Shown here in pieces: positions 1 through 8,950 of a DNA stretch of 64,000 nt (positions are counted from its first letter, which is position 1; every line of letters starts with the position of its first letter). Position numbers and translations under genes: made by a program. The notes beneath the pieces are model-generated. The model was not told the DNA's origin. It made no database searches and saw only the letters and a list, made by a program, of their open reading frames with translations. The stretch lies in NCBI GenBank assembly GCA_021234155.1, contig JAJEKV010000015.1:652852-716851 (forward strand), read 5' to 3'. Origin of the DNA: Isoetes taiwanensis. Taxonomy: Eukaryota > Streptophyta > Lycopodiopsida > Isoetales > Isoetaceae.

Positions 1-560
1 CTCTAGCCAAAAATTACTATTCTTAGGGACTTTTCAAAATTACTATTCTTAGCAACTTTTATCTTAGGTTGAGATGCTTATTTATCCTTGTTAACTAGTC
101 AAATTTCATCCTAAAACTTAAATTCTCTTAAATTCTACGAGATCCATTAGGTTCTCTTAGGTTTTGTGAGATTCCCTTAGATTCTATGAAAATTCTCTTA
201 AATTCCCTTAGATTCAATGAAGGTACCCTTAGATTCTCTAAGAGTACGTTACATTCCATTAGATTTTATGAGATTCCCTAAGATTCCCCTAGGGTTTATA
301 AGCATCCCTCGGATTTTATGAGGATTGCCTTATATTCTATTAGATTCCACCCAAAAATTACTATTTTTATTATGGACTTTTCAATATCTACTATTCTTAA
401 CAATTTCTATTTTAGATTGAGGTGCTTATCCATGCTAGTTGACTCTGGCTCTATAACTTTCTAGAATAATCCTTTAGATTTTATGACATTCCATTAGATT
501 CCCTTGGATTTCAGCAAAAAAGTTACTATTTCTAAGAAACTTTCTAGAAATTAGACTAGA
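1..560. repeat. Degenerate AT-rich tandem repeats
   Basis: Two nested layers are visible. A block of about 100 bp beginning CAAAAATTACTATT and ending near a GAG(A/G)TGCTTAT motif occurs at about 8-110 and 350-450, with a third partial match near 505-560. Between the first two lie many 20-25 bp variants of GATTCCCTTAGATTCTATGA (about 118-355). No coding potential is visible. It looks like an old satellite or minisatellite remnant. Confidence 0.7.
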
Positions 561-2135
561 ATGCTCTAAAAGCTTTAGATGACTAAGATCTAATGATGTG
601 GTGTTTGATTGAATTTCAAGTGTTGAATTTTAGCTCTTACATTTGGACGGTCAAGATAGGTCTAATTATCAGCAGGGAAGGTGAGTAGTGGGGTTTTTTT
701 ATGTTAGAGCTACGCTATTCTCATGATGTAAGTTTAAAAGACACTTTAAACAGTATTTGGTAAGTTAGTTATTCTTGCAAAGTTGGTAATATTAATCCCC
801 AAAAAAGATCAATTCATGCATATTAATCAACTTCGAAGACATTCTAGAATACCTAAGAAAAGCTACAATTTGTGGGAACTTTTTATTTACGAATTATACT
901 GTTTCTATAGTGTAGTTAGGGTGGTGCTTCTAGAGTGTTTTTGCAAATTTGTTGTTTTTAATTTTTTTACCTTTTTTGAGCCAATGTTTCAGCGCCCTCT
1001 ATTAACTAGTTAATGCCTATAAAAAGCACGTAAAAAAACATACAATGGATCCATTAGACATTAATTAATTAAAAAAAAAAAAACAAAAAGCCTAGCAAAT
1101 AGGTGCCCAATGAAGCATGTAAAAAAAAACATACAATAGACCTATTAGACATTAATTAGATTTGGTATTAATCAAAAAGGAAAAGCCTAGCAAATAGATG
1201 CCTAATAGGTGCTAAGCAAAGCTTGTCAAATAAGTGCCTAATGCCTTCTAAGCACGTACCATGTTGGCAGCTAGCCATGTTGATATCATTTGCAAGACGA
1301 TAGTGATAAATGGCATCATTATCTCTAAATAGTTGTATGCAAGATCAAAGCTACTTGTGGAGTCGGGGTTAAACGATTTGAATGTTAAGTCTCGACTAGG
1401 CATGTTCATGCAAACCTTTGAAACCCTTAGACATGCATGTATCATCCTTGCCTACAACATGGAAAGTTCTATCTAGACAATTTAGACCTCTAAATAATTC
1501 AGACCGTGTCATGGGCTTCATCAGTTTCAAGTTTAAAATGGCAATAAAACGATAGTTTGCATTTAGATTTTAAATAATAAAAATAGATGAATTGTATACT
1601 TTGATATTTGTTCCAATCGGCCATATAAGTTCAATCCTCTCGACTCCATGCTCACCATGATAAGCTCCAACACCCCTATATTATAATTTTCACCATTCAA
1701 AATCTGCCACGGCAATGATCGCAGCAAGAAATTTGAAATTATTTTCTTTATAAGAATAAAAACATAGGATTCAAACACCACAAAAGTATGCAATTCAAAC
1801 TTTTGGTTGCTAATATAAAAAAAGCCAATCAAATCTGTAATAGCATGCAGGGAGTTTAGAATTTTCTTGAACTTCGGATTGCCATAAGGAATCATGAACA
1901 TGTAACTCATGTTCTCGTCAATTAAATAGCGATATGGAAGAACCTATGCTTAGTTAAACAAATGAATCATCTTACAATGCACTCATAATAGTTTTAAGAC
2001 ATTTTATTTTTGCAACAGCTTGTTGGCGTATGAATCAGAGGTACCGATCAGCTTCATCTGGACAAATATTGTTCATATACCCATCATCAGAGAACGTTGC
2101 TCTTAAGACATTCTGGTGGAATTGCTCACCTGTCT
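561..2135. other. Gene-free AT-rich stretch
   Basis: Only short, composition-driven open frames occur, and none looks like a known protein. The stretch contains the pair of direct repeats listed separately at 1024-1203. It may include downstream flank of the minus-strand Brittle-1 fragment that begins at 2136. Confidence 0.6.
1024..1203. repeat. Two ~90-bp direct repeats
   Basis: Copies at 1024-1107 and 1113-1203 share AAGCAYGTAAAAAAA, ACATACAAT, ATTAGACATTAATTA and GCCTAGCAAATAGRTGCC in the same order. They differ by a handful of substitutions and by poly-A length. This is a local tandem duplication with no coding potential. Confidence 0.75.
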
Positions 2136-2583
2136 TCATTGGCTTTCTTCCTTGATGAACACTGCTTTGCAAGCTTCATAACACATAAAAGAAATCCCAG
2201 CTGCTGGCATTAGCTTCATGCAGTTTGCTCCAAGTCCTATGTAAAGGCCAGCTAGTCCTTCCTTCTCTAGTATAGAAGTGCGGACATGAAAAACATTATT
2301 ATAGACCTGCCTGCCATTCAGAGCCCCAACTTGCATTCGTTTTCTTGCTACTTCCAATGGAAAGGTGGTGGCACTAACTATAGCACCTGACGCTGAGCCG
2401 ATGAATAGGGTCGCCAAATTTCCTATTTGCTCTTCCTTAGTCAGATGTTCGTATGCCTTCCTCAAGATCTCTAGTATGCAAAGGAATTGGTAGCGACATA
2501 TGGAACTACTCCAACTAAACTTGATGATAGGCCTCTATATAATTCCATAGAGGCTTCCTCCTCCCATATCTTCATAAGTGACC
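2136..2583 (-). pseudogene. Brittle-1-type adenylate carrier, 3' exon fragment (frameshifted)
   Basis: The minus strand encodes the C-terminal third of a mitochondrial carrier family (MCF) protein closest in style to plant Brittle-1 adenine nucleotide transporters. These six-helix proteins move ADP-glucose or adenylates across plastid or mitochondrial inner membranes. Seen in order: MELYRGL, SLVGVVPYVATNSFAY, then LRKAYEHL, then the third carrier signature FPLEVARKRMQVGALNGRQVY, then GLYIGLGANCMKLMPAAGISF and FMCYEACK just before the stop. The carrier signature Px(D/E)xx(R/K)x(R/K) is intact. Between FAY and LRKAY a 2-bp insertion (TA, near 2472) shifts frame and introduces stops. A plausible splice acceptor lies at 2584-2585 on the minus strand, but no upstream exon follows within the window, so about two thirds of the protein is missing. 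I therefore call it a truncated, frameshifted copy. A single sequencing indel could explain the frameshift but not the missing exons, unless a very long intron hides them. Confidence 0.85.
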
Positions 2584-4381
2584 CTTATAAATACCCTCAC
2601 TTTGCACATGCAAAAGTGCCAATAAAATGTTAAAGTTGATACACATAGCGAGGAGATTGGTGCTTGATTGGTGCTTACAACTCCATCACCCCCATTCGCA
2701 TGCTCAATGCATACAACAAATTGTTGCAACTCCCTCCGAATTGTTGAAACCGCCTCTCTATCGGTTGCAAATGCATAAGGAAAAGTATTTTCAATGTGCT
2801 TCACAAAATCTAGCTCTCAAGCAACCATCTCGGGTAAAGAAAAACATTGTCCCATGGGAAGCGTATGGGCATTACCTCCATAATTGATTTGTCTTCATGT
2901 TTCTACTTTGTGCGGGCCGTTGCATTTCGACATAACTCAATCTTTGGGTATTACATTAGGAAGGACCATAGTCCCAAGAGTAATAATTTTGCAGCCATCC
3001 AACAGAAGGCTAAGCATAGTCCAAACTTGGCATTCTTTATACGTAATTAAAGGCCAAAAAATGTCCGGGATGTACAAGTCTTGTCTCATAAAAAAAGGAA
3101 TTATAGCAAATGAACAGCCCTTCAGTATGGATCTGCCCAAACCATTAAAAGATGTAGGCAATTCAGGGCTTGTGGAGTGAAAGATAACAAACCCAATGAT
3201 ATCATCCGTCCAATTTTATACAATCTACGCTAAGCCTTACAAATAAGATTAATCTGTGCTAGAGGTTGCTGCTACACGCAAGCAGCCCAAATTTGGGTGC
3301 CTTGATCGAAGGCAAGAATCCAACAGCATGCAGCCGGGATGGCTATGAGGGATTAGTGTTGTGCTCAAGGCAAGGAGAATCTATATCCAACAAAACAACA
3401 CATTTGAAGCAAAAGGCACTTGACAAGATTTGCCATACTTAGATTCACAACATGGCAGCGTATCCCGTGAAAGGTGAGCCCCTAAGAAAGGGCGATGGCG
3501 AGAGATTTGGTGGATCGAGGAGCAGCACACAGAAATTTCAAGGCAAAAATGCAAGTAATAAGGACCCAACAAAAATTCGGATAAACCCTAAAGGCCGGCT
3601 TCAACTCCGGTAAGAGGAAAAATGGGTTTAGGCTAATGAATGCCGGATTGAAGAGTCCCATATCCTGGAAAGCTTATTAGCAGATGCAGAATTAAAACGC
3701 GTGGCCTTAAAGATAATGCAAAAAAATGGTGGGTTCTGCTTCTGGCCAAGAGTTCCGGCGCCCTTCCTCGGCATGCCTACCATGCCCTACTCTGGTAAGA
3801 TCCACCTGAACGACCATAGCAAGGCATCGGAGGTCGATCATTATGCCAACCATGACCTACCAGATAAATGAGATAGGGCCACAAAAATAGAACCCATTCA
3901 ATGCCCCGCTAGCAGACCATATCAGAGAGATACCACAGGCCGATCAAATCCTTGCAACACCAAAAGGGTTAGACGGAAAGGACAACCAGATCCGGCAACA
4001 AAACCCAGACATCCGGATTCCAGCATCCACACTGTTATACCAATAGAGAATTCTGATTTACTTGCCAAAAAGATTTATCCATTATAGAGCATCCGCCATG
4101 ACGGTCTAGCACATCCGCCGCCGCCATGACGGTCTAGCACATCCGTCGTGCACAAAACAGAATGGGTCAAAAAGAAATGCGCTGAAGGCTCCGGAATCGC
4201 GAGCAACTGCAAAGACCAATCGAAGAGGAAAAAATGAAGGCTAACGACCCATAGCCGTCCATTGTGCCACGTGGCAGTTTAGAAGGCCCAGATGGCCCCA
4301 ATTATCGGTGTTAGGCAGCCCTCTATAGGTTAGATATATCAACAAAAACTTTTTCATTGAAGCAAAAAATACATAGAACGG
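2584..4381. other. Gene-free stretch
   Basis: I see no convincing coding sequence on either strand. Open frames of 60-98 codons overlap in several frames near 2627-3180 and none resembles a known protein. GC rises gradually after 3400 towards the minus-strand gene at 4382. It holds a 28-bp-period direct repeat at 4093-4145, listed separately. Confidence 0.6.
4093..4145. repeat. Two-copy direct repeat, 28-bp period
   Basis: The 25-bp block starting CCGCCATGACGGTCTAGCAC is present identically at 4093-4117 and 4121-4145. It is a short local duplication about 240 bp downstream of the 3' end of the minus-strand coiled-coil gene. Confidence 0.85.
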
Positions 4382-4780
4382 CTAGGGATCTTCATGATCC
4401 TCTAGCTGATCTTCATGATCCTCTAGCTGAAGCCTTAAAGCTGCGTTCTCATCCTCCGCAGCTCGGAGCTTCTTCTCCATATCTTTTAAGGCCTGCGAAA
4501 TATTGTGGGCAGTTTCAACTGCCTCGGCCCTGCGGCTAGTCGCCTCTTGGTACATGGCGAATGTTTCGGTGAGCTCAATGTCTCGCTCATGCAGGAGCGC
4601 CCTCGTGAAGACTAATCTGTCGACCGCATCAATATTTTCGGCAACAAGACGACTGTTCTCATCGTGGATCTCTTTGAATCTCTTCATCACCACTGCAAGG
4701 GTGATGTCCACGGGGAGCTCTTGGCGCGGGGAAGTGCTATCTTGGCGTGATGGCTTGCTAGAGGAAGATGGAGATGCCAT
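4382..4780 (-). CDS. Predicted coiled-coil protein, 132 aa
   Basis: An intact intronless frame encodes a serine-rich N terminus (MASPSSSSKPSRQD) followed by a strongly helical, charged region from about residue 30 to the end. Examples are MKRFKEIHDENSRLVAEN and ALKDMEKKLRAAEDENAALR, with heptad spacing of L/A/I typical of a parallel coiled coil. The C terminus carries a perfect tandem repeat QLEDHED-QLEDHED, encoded by two 24-bp DNA repeats at 4384-4432. The frame stays open upstream to an ATG at 4861. I prefer the Met at 4780 because a TATAAATA box at 4876-4883 puts transcription start near 4845-4850, inside the upstream extension. Family and function are not recognised. It points the same way as the acidic gene at 5263-6589, and both lie close to copies of the same palindromic hairpin. 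Confidence 0.6.
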   Translation of the reverse strand: MASPSSSSKPSRQDSTSPRQELPVDITLAVVMKRFKEIHDENSRLVAENIDAVDRLVFTRALLHERDIELTETFAMYQEATSRRAEAVETAHNISQALKDMEKKLRAAEDENAALRLQLEDHEDQLEDHEDP

Positions 4781-4875
4781 CGGAGCGATGAGAATGCAGA
4801 AGGCGGAAGTGGAAGATGAGCAGAAGGCGGAAGGCGGAAGAGGATCGGAGGTCGAAGGCAAGATATAAGGTCTTC

Positions 4876-4883
4876 TATTTATA
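4876..4883 (-). promoter_or_regulatory. TATA box for the coiled-coil gene
   Basis: On the minus strand the sequence reads TATAAATA, about 95 bp upstream of the preferred start codon at 4780. Plant start sites usually lie about 30 bp downstream of the TATA, which would exclude the longer start at 4861. Confidence 0.55.
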
Positions 4884-4907
4884 AGATAGATTTCGTAGTA
4901 GCTTGAG

Positions 4908-4969
4908 TCACACGACGCGAAGGATGCCGTCGGCCAGGAAAATGGAGCGTTGCTTCTCGCGTCGTGTGA
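4908..4969. repeat. Palindromic hairpin 1 (TCACACGACGCGA arms)
   Basis: Arms TCACACGACGCGA and TCGCGTCGTGTGA pair perfectly over 13 bp across a ~36-nt loop. The hairpin starts just upstream of the coiled-coil gene's TATA box. Two more copies with the same arms and different loops lie at 5026-5087 and 6737-6805. Confidence 0.85.
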
Positions 4970-5025
4970 GGAATAAATAAATTAATTGTTTTTTTCCAAT
5001 AAAATTCATTTCTTCAAGAGAAATA

Positions 5026-5087
5026 TCACACGACGCGAAAGCTCGTGTTCGTCAAAAAATCAGACTGATGTATTTCGCGTGGTGTGA
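5026..5087. repeat. Palindromic hairpin 2 (TCACACGACGCGAAA arms)
   Basis: Arms TCACACGACGCGAAA and TTTCGCGTGGTGTGA pair over 15 positions with one mismatch, separated by a 32-nt loop unrelated to that of hairpin 1. ATA flanks both sides, a possible 3-bp target duplication. It lies between the two minus-strand genes, about 55 bp downstream of hairpin 1. Confidence 0.8.
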
Positions 5088-5262
5088 ATAAATACAAATA
5101 AAATAATTTTTATTAATAATTTCGGTGATACAATCTATACATAAGTAATTTTACTGATACAAGTTCGAAAATATATAACCTCCAATTTTTCAAGCTTTGT
5201 CGTCAATTTCATGCTCTTTCAATCCCCTGCCGCACTGATCCAACAAGGCAATGACTCCCATG

Positions 5263-5760
5263 TTATCGACTCCAGCTTCCAAGGTGATGCAAGCCAGCAG
5301 CTAAAAAATTTAACATATTGCTCGCTCGAAGACCTGCTTGGTCGTCAAAATATTGTAACACAACATCCCGCCGAATTGCTATCACCCTTTCAGTGTTTGC
5401 TGCCAATTGGGAATGGTTCCCGAACATGCATAATGCACGGATGTAATAGACAAACTCTGCACCTTTTGGACTAAAAGTTCTGCTGAAGACGATTATCTCC
5501 CCATTAACGAATTTTGAGATATATCGTAACAATGTCGAGTCCTTCAATCTTTCCTGTCCCCCGCGTGCATGTCGGCAAGAAAAATCATCTACTTCCCACA
5601 AATAAGACCCCTCAAGGTTATCTTCTTCGCATTTCTCCTCATCCATGAGGCTTATGCTGCCGCGATTGACTGAAGGGCCTGCCAAACCTGTAGATCCTGT
5701 TGGCAGCACGGAGACGCTGGAATTCTTCTTCCGTTGGCAGATTCGCCTCCTCTTAAGCAT
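5263..5760 (-). CDS. Downstream half of a two-frame acidic gene, 165 aa
   Basis: This open frame starts MLKRRRICQRKKNSS, a basic cluster like a nuclear localisation signal. It continues through an acidic stretch (DEEKCEEDNLEG) to a region with TLLRYISKFVNGEIIVFSR and FVYYIRALCMFGNHSQLAAN near the C terminus. The family is not recognised. Its ATG overlaps the stop of the upstream frame in the 8-base overlap ATGCTTAA. Two readings fit: a single gene split by a 1-bp indel (natural or a read error), giving a protein of about 440 aa, or a dicistronic message using stop-restart. The overlap, absence of an intervening promoter and common strand favour one original gene. The window has many small indel errors, so an artefactual split is quite possible. 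Confidence 0.5.
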   Translation of the reverse strand: MLKRRRICQRKKNSSVSVLPTGSTGLAGPSVNRGSISLMDEEKCEEDNLEGSYLWEVDDFSCRHARGGQERLKDSTLLRYISKFVNGEIIVFSRTFSPKGAEFVYYIRALCMFGNHSQLAANTERVIAIRRDVVLQYFDDQAGLRASNMLNFLAAGLHHLGSWSR

Positions 5761-6589
5761 ATCGAGACTCCAGCCTCTGATAGGCTTCTTTAAGCTTTAT
5801 AGCATTGCCGGTATAAGAAGACACTTGAAATATCTCTTTGTCCAAGTCCTCTACAAAATCTAAGCCTAGGTTTACCCATTCGGCCAAGGTACTGATAAGC
5901 TCGTCTTCCCTAGCACACATTCGTAACAAAGACGGGTTCCTCAGTATATCACTTAGCAATAAGTATTCTTTGCCTTCCACTAAAATTGGCGTTATGTCAG
6001 ACAACTCATCCTCATCCTCATCCTCATCACCTTCAGAATCATCTTCCTCCTCTGGTTCACCCAAGGCCAGTGCGTCGATGCCAAAACTCCTATATTCTTG
6101 CTCTTCTTCTTGTAGATCTATCTCCATTTCTACGTCATAGTCAGCATCATCACACATAACTAACCCCCCTTGGCTTAAAGATTTCATTGTTTCCAGTGTA
6201 TCTTCGGTTTGGCCGAGCAGAATGCAATAACTAGCGAATGCAAACGGCAAAGAGATATAAGTTACCTTCTTAAGTACAAGGACGCAGCCAGGAGGAGCCC
6301 GCTGCGCAGCATTCTTGAAAAACGTCTTCGCTGCTTGCAAATGGGAAGCCGCTTCCTCTAGAGCTGGTTTTGGAATCCACGACCTAGGAACATCTGCAAA
6401 GGACGTCCGATGAGCCCAAGCGGTCCGGCTGAAAGCTAAAGCAACCTCGCGATAGCATCCAAGATCGCTACTGTTTCCCATGATGTCCAACTCTTTACAA
6501 TAGAACGGATAAATCGCAGTCGGTGCAACTTCCTCGTTGTCATGTGGGGCAGATGTATACCATTCCAGGAACTTCACATAACAATCCAT
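5753..6589 (-). CDS. Unrecognised acidic protein, 278 aa (upstream frame)
   Basis: This long intronless frame starts in good context (GCCATGG) with MDCYVKFLEWYTSAPHDNEE. The N-terminal ~120 residues look globular and helical (EEAASHLQAAKTFFKNAAQR; YISLPFAFASYCILLGQTED). A central acidic linker of about 30 residues follows (EEEDDSEGDEDEDEDELSD, encoded by a CTCATC-type trinucleotide run near 6005-6035). The C-terminal part continues with DILRNPSLLRMCAREDELI and ends RLESRYA. Such an acidic linker is common in nuclear and chromatin proteins, but I recognise no domain and assign no function. It ends in an overlapping stop/start with the frame at 5263-5760. Upstream lie a telobox-like run (6715-6734) and a perfect hairpin (6737-6805). 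Confidence 0.55.
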   Translation of the reverse strand: MDCYVKFLEWYTSAPHDNEEVAPTAIYPFYCKELDIMGNSSDLGCYREVALAFSRTAWAHRTSFADVPRSWIPKPALEEAASHLQAAKTFFKNAAQRAPPGCVLVLKKVTYISLPFAFASYCILLGQTEDTLETMKSLSQGGLVMCDDADYDVEMEIDLQEEEQEYRSFGIDALALGEPEEEDDSEGDEDEDEDELSDITPILVEGKEYLLLSDILRNPSLLRMCAREDELISTLAEWVNLGLDFVEDLDKEIFQVSSYTGNAIKLKEAYQRLESRYA

Positions 6590-6714
6590 GGCGAAGCAGA
6601 CGACGAATGCAAGAAGATGTTTAAGAGCGGTAAGGCGCAGTCACTTCTGAACTCAAGTAGCCATTGTCGATTATGAAAGGGGACACAACCATTGTGGGGA
6701 GATTTGTCCGTACA

Positions 6715-6734
6715 TTTTAGGGTTAGGGTTAGGG
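6715..6734 (-). promoter_or_regulatory. Telobox-like AACCCTAA run
   Basis: The plus strand shows three consecutive TTAGGG units (TTTTAGGGTTAGGGTTAGGG). Read towards the minus-strand gene this is a repeated AACCCTAA, the interstitial telomere motif known as a telobox in promoters of plant translation and cell-cycle genes. It lies about 125 bp upstream of the ATG at 6589. It could also be a short chance telomere-like tract. Confidence 0.4.
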
Positions 6735-6736
6735 TC

Positions 6737-6805
6737 GGATCACACGACGCGAAAACTAGTATGTGCAAAAAAAAAGCACAATGCTTGCTGCGCGTCGTGT
6801 GATCC
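6737..6805. repeat. Palindromic hairpin 3 (perfect 15-bp arms)
   Basis: GGATCACACGACGCG at 6737-6751 pairs perfectly with CGCGTCGTGTGATCC at 6791-6805 across an A-rich loop. It shares the CACACGACGCG core with the hairpins at 4908 and 5026. It lies about 150 bp upstream of the acidic gene, just beyond the telobox-like run. Confidence 0.85.
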
Positions 6806-7383
6806 TCACATATAACCTTAAAAAAAAAAAGAAATGCTGGGATTTGCCCTAGGATCGGCCTGGAGGTGTTTCGGCCAGGAGATAGTGAGAGAGTATAGAG
6901 CTTTAAACTTGTCGATGGCCGAGATGTCGGCTATTTCTAATACTTGATTGATTGGGTAGAAACTCCATGTCTTCAAAGCGGATTTGCCTGGTATGTTTTT
7001 TCTTCCAGGTCCTGAGCAATACAACCATGAAATTGCAAAGGACTCTCTCCAGGATTAGGGTTTTATTCGATGAGAGCACTAGAGAAATGGCAAAGGACTG
7101 TCATGCACTAGAGATTAGCTTTGGGATCAAACTACCACAGGATACAAAATTAGAGACCCACGGCCCTGGCATATACTTAATAAATTCAAGTGTAGATAAA
7201 CCTGCATATGGTTTTGCTGCAAAACCCCTTCATGGTAAATTCATGGTTTATGGTTCAGAGGAAAGGGTGGGTGCCACATGGCATGCATCTATCTTCGAAT
7301 TGCTGGGAGGTCGTGCGTGGGGGCCATGCATGATCTGTAGACACTATGGAGGAAAAAGAAAGAGTAAGTTGTCTTGGGTGCAT
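6806..7383. other. No convincing gene
   Basis: A 204-codon plus-strand frame (6952-7566) covers this stretch, but it reads straight through the tRNA relic at 7384-7466 and resembles no protein I know. I treat it as a chance frame. Nothing else is visible. Confidence 0.5.
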
Positions 7384-7466
7384 GGATGGAGAGGGATTCG
7401 AACCCTCGGTATTCTAAATACTTCGGTTTTCAAGACCGACTCTTTCAACCGCTCAGACATGATGAC
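7384..7466 (-). pseudogene. Mitochondrial-type tRNA-Ser(UGA) relic
   Basis: On the minus strand the piece contains the D arm (TCTGAGCGGTTGAAAGAG), an anticodon stem-loop with TGA (GGTCTTGAAAACC), a long class II variable arm, and a perfect T arm (GAGGGTTCGAATCCCTC) ending in the acceptor strand TCCATCC. The match is to plant mitochondrial trnS(UGA) rather than the plastid gene: the anticodon stem reads GTCGGTCTTGAAAACCGA and the acceptor is GGATGGA-type. The 5' acceptor strand is GTCATCA here and pairs at only 2 of 7 positions with the 3' strand, so the cloverleaf cannot close. I infer a short transfer of mitochondrial DNA to the nucleus that has decayed at the 5' side. Confidence 0.8.
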
Positions 7467-7940
7467 GAAGCTATGCAGGTATAACATAAAAAAAAAGCCT
7501 GAAAGTCAACCTTATGGCATACATCAGGTGGCAGATGCATATTGTTCAGGCCTTGGAGATCTGTAGTGCTTGCTGATATCTATAACATGTTACAATTTAA
7601 TCTTTTCTGTTTATTATTGGATGAGTATAGTCAAGGTATCTTCAAGGCTGGTTCTCAACATTCGCTCAACAAACTCTTAGCAAGGTATATTTACAAGCAA
7701 ATGCCTCTGGATAGCATGGTCTTATTAAATTCTACATATTTTCTTGTAGAGATCCTTTATGGCAGTTTTTTTTGCCAAAAACCTTTCGTAGATTCTTTCT
7801 ACCCAACTTCAAGTGTGTTTGATCTGCATTTTATTGAGCATATTTCAGCTTGATGTTACATGGTGGTTTTTTTTCTTTAGGCTATTGTTCTTTGGGGCTT
7901 TGGTCTGAGGAGATAAAACCCCTGATAACATATATTCTAG
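7467..7940. other. No gene seen
   Basis: AT-rich sequence with 60-100-codon frames lacking recognisable domains. Flanks the composite repeat array that starts at 7941. Whether mitochondrial sequence extends here beyond the tRNA relic cannot be judged by eye. Confidence 0.5.
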
Positions 7941-8946
7941 AATGGGACTCGCATGAAACCAACAAACCGCCTTATACTTGCTTCTCATTCATCTCAGCAG
8001 ATTTTCTACAATGGTGGATAGTGGGTAGCCGCACACATGCGAACTACCCATAAAAAATAAAGGGAAAATCCAATTATACCATTTGGACCCCAACAAAATA
8101 CAATGCTAATAGAGACTGGGCTAGTGTACCTGCCGAAAGCTTATCACCGGGATTAAAAAACCCCGCCCTTTCGGGTTTTCGAGGAAAAACCCTAGTGATA
8201 AGCCTTCGGCAAGGGGCTTGGACAAACGTAAGGCATAAAAATCGCTCCCAAAACCCACGAATGGAAAAGTCGAAACAGATGCCGCTCGCTAACCTGTACC
8301 TGCACATCACCAACAAAACAACAAGACAAAACAAACCTCCCAGAGTGGAGGGGCTGATTATGCGCGTGCCACGCGATAAAAATACAATAACAAAGAAGGG
8401 GGGGAGGGTGGGTTCAAAGAGAATAAGGTACTGCTGAGAGAAGAGGAAGCGCCGATGAGATGTTGATGCAGAAACGCGCCTAAAATAGCGAACTCCCAAC
8501 CAGAATGGGCATGCGCCGCCCGCATGCATGCAAAACATGCATGCTCGTCCCATTCTAGAATGGCGATCCGATGTCTCGGATCGATGGGATTCTAGAATGG
8601 GACTCGCATGAAACCAACAAACCGCCCGAATACCAAAGGACTTCCTTACAAACTAGGATCGAGGACGAAGGTCACAGGACGAAGGCTAAAGGCCGGAAAA
8701 GGACAGCAAGAAAGAAACGCCAAATTGGCCAAACCAAGCAGGAAGAAGCCCCTCCCCTGCCTGGGAAACAATTCAAAGAGAATAAGGTACTGCTGAGAGA
8801 AGAGGAAGCGCCGATGAGATGTTGATGCAGAAACGCACCTAAAATAGCGAACTCCCAACCAGAATGGGCATGCGCCGCCTGCATGCATGCAAAACATGCA
8901 TGCTCGTCCCATTCTAAAATGCGATCCGATGTCTCGGATCGATGGG
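7941..8946. mobile_element. Composite repeat array I (long + short unit)
   Basis: Two related units lie head to tail. The long unit (7941-8588) and the short unit (8596-8946) both start AATGGGACTCGCATGAAACC. Both end with a CATGCATGCTCGTCCCATTC block followed by GATCCGATGTCTCGGATC, itself a hairpin. AATGGGAC at the start and GTCCCATT near the end are inverted, and the CATGCATGC-rich end is palindromic. The units share their start, a GAATAAGGTACTGCTGAG segment and the end; the long unit has about 300 extra bp including a large hairpin (8131-8211). ATTCT-type sequence flanks each junction. I read this as a family of non-autonomous DNA elements. The superfamily is not assigned. Two further arrays occur at 11121 and 16155. 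Confidence 0.65.
8131..8211. repeat. Large imperfect hairpin inside the long unit
   Basis: TGCCGAAAGCTTATCAC (8131-8147) pairs with GTGATAAGCCTTCGGCA (8195-8211) with one mismatch. Inside it ACCCCG and CGGGTT arms suggest a second short stem. The same hairpin recurs in the long units of arrays II and III, with damage to the outer arms in array III. Confidence 0.75.
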
Positions 8947-8950
8947 ATTC

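Noticed and set aside
4503-4868. 121-codon plus-strand frame
   Set aside because: Antisense shadow of the coiled-coil gene, whose GC-rich codons keep the other strand open.
5838-6140. 100-codon plus-strand frame rich in serine
   Set aside because: Antisense of the acidic linker (GAT/GAG codons read as serine codons).
6715-6734. True telomere or interstitial telomeric array
   Set aside because: Only three TTAGGG units, and plant telomeres are usually TTTAGGG. Kept only as a telobox-like element.
7384-7466. Functional tRNA-Ser gene
   Set aside because: The 5' acceptor strand cannot pair with the 3' strand, and the match is to the mitochondrial gene.
6952-7566. 204-codon plus-strand frame
   Set aside because: It reads antisense through the trnS relic and matches no known protein; probably chance.
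8074-8912. Frames of 60-160 codons with MGRACM, MHAGGACPF and similar (also near 11486-12125 and 16391-17137)
   Set aside because: They are readings of the composite repeat's palindromic end in several frames, recur with each array, and show no protein-like conservation.
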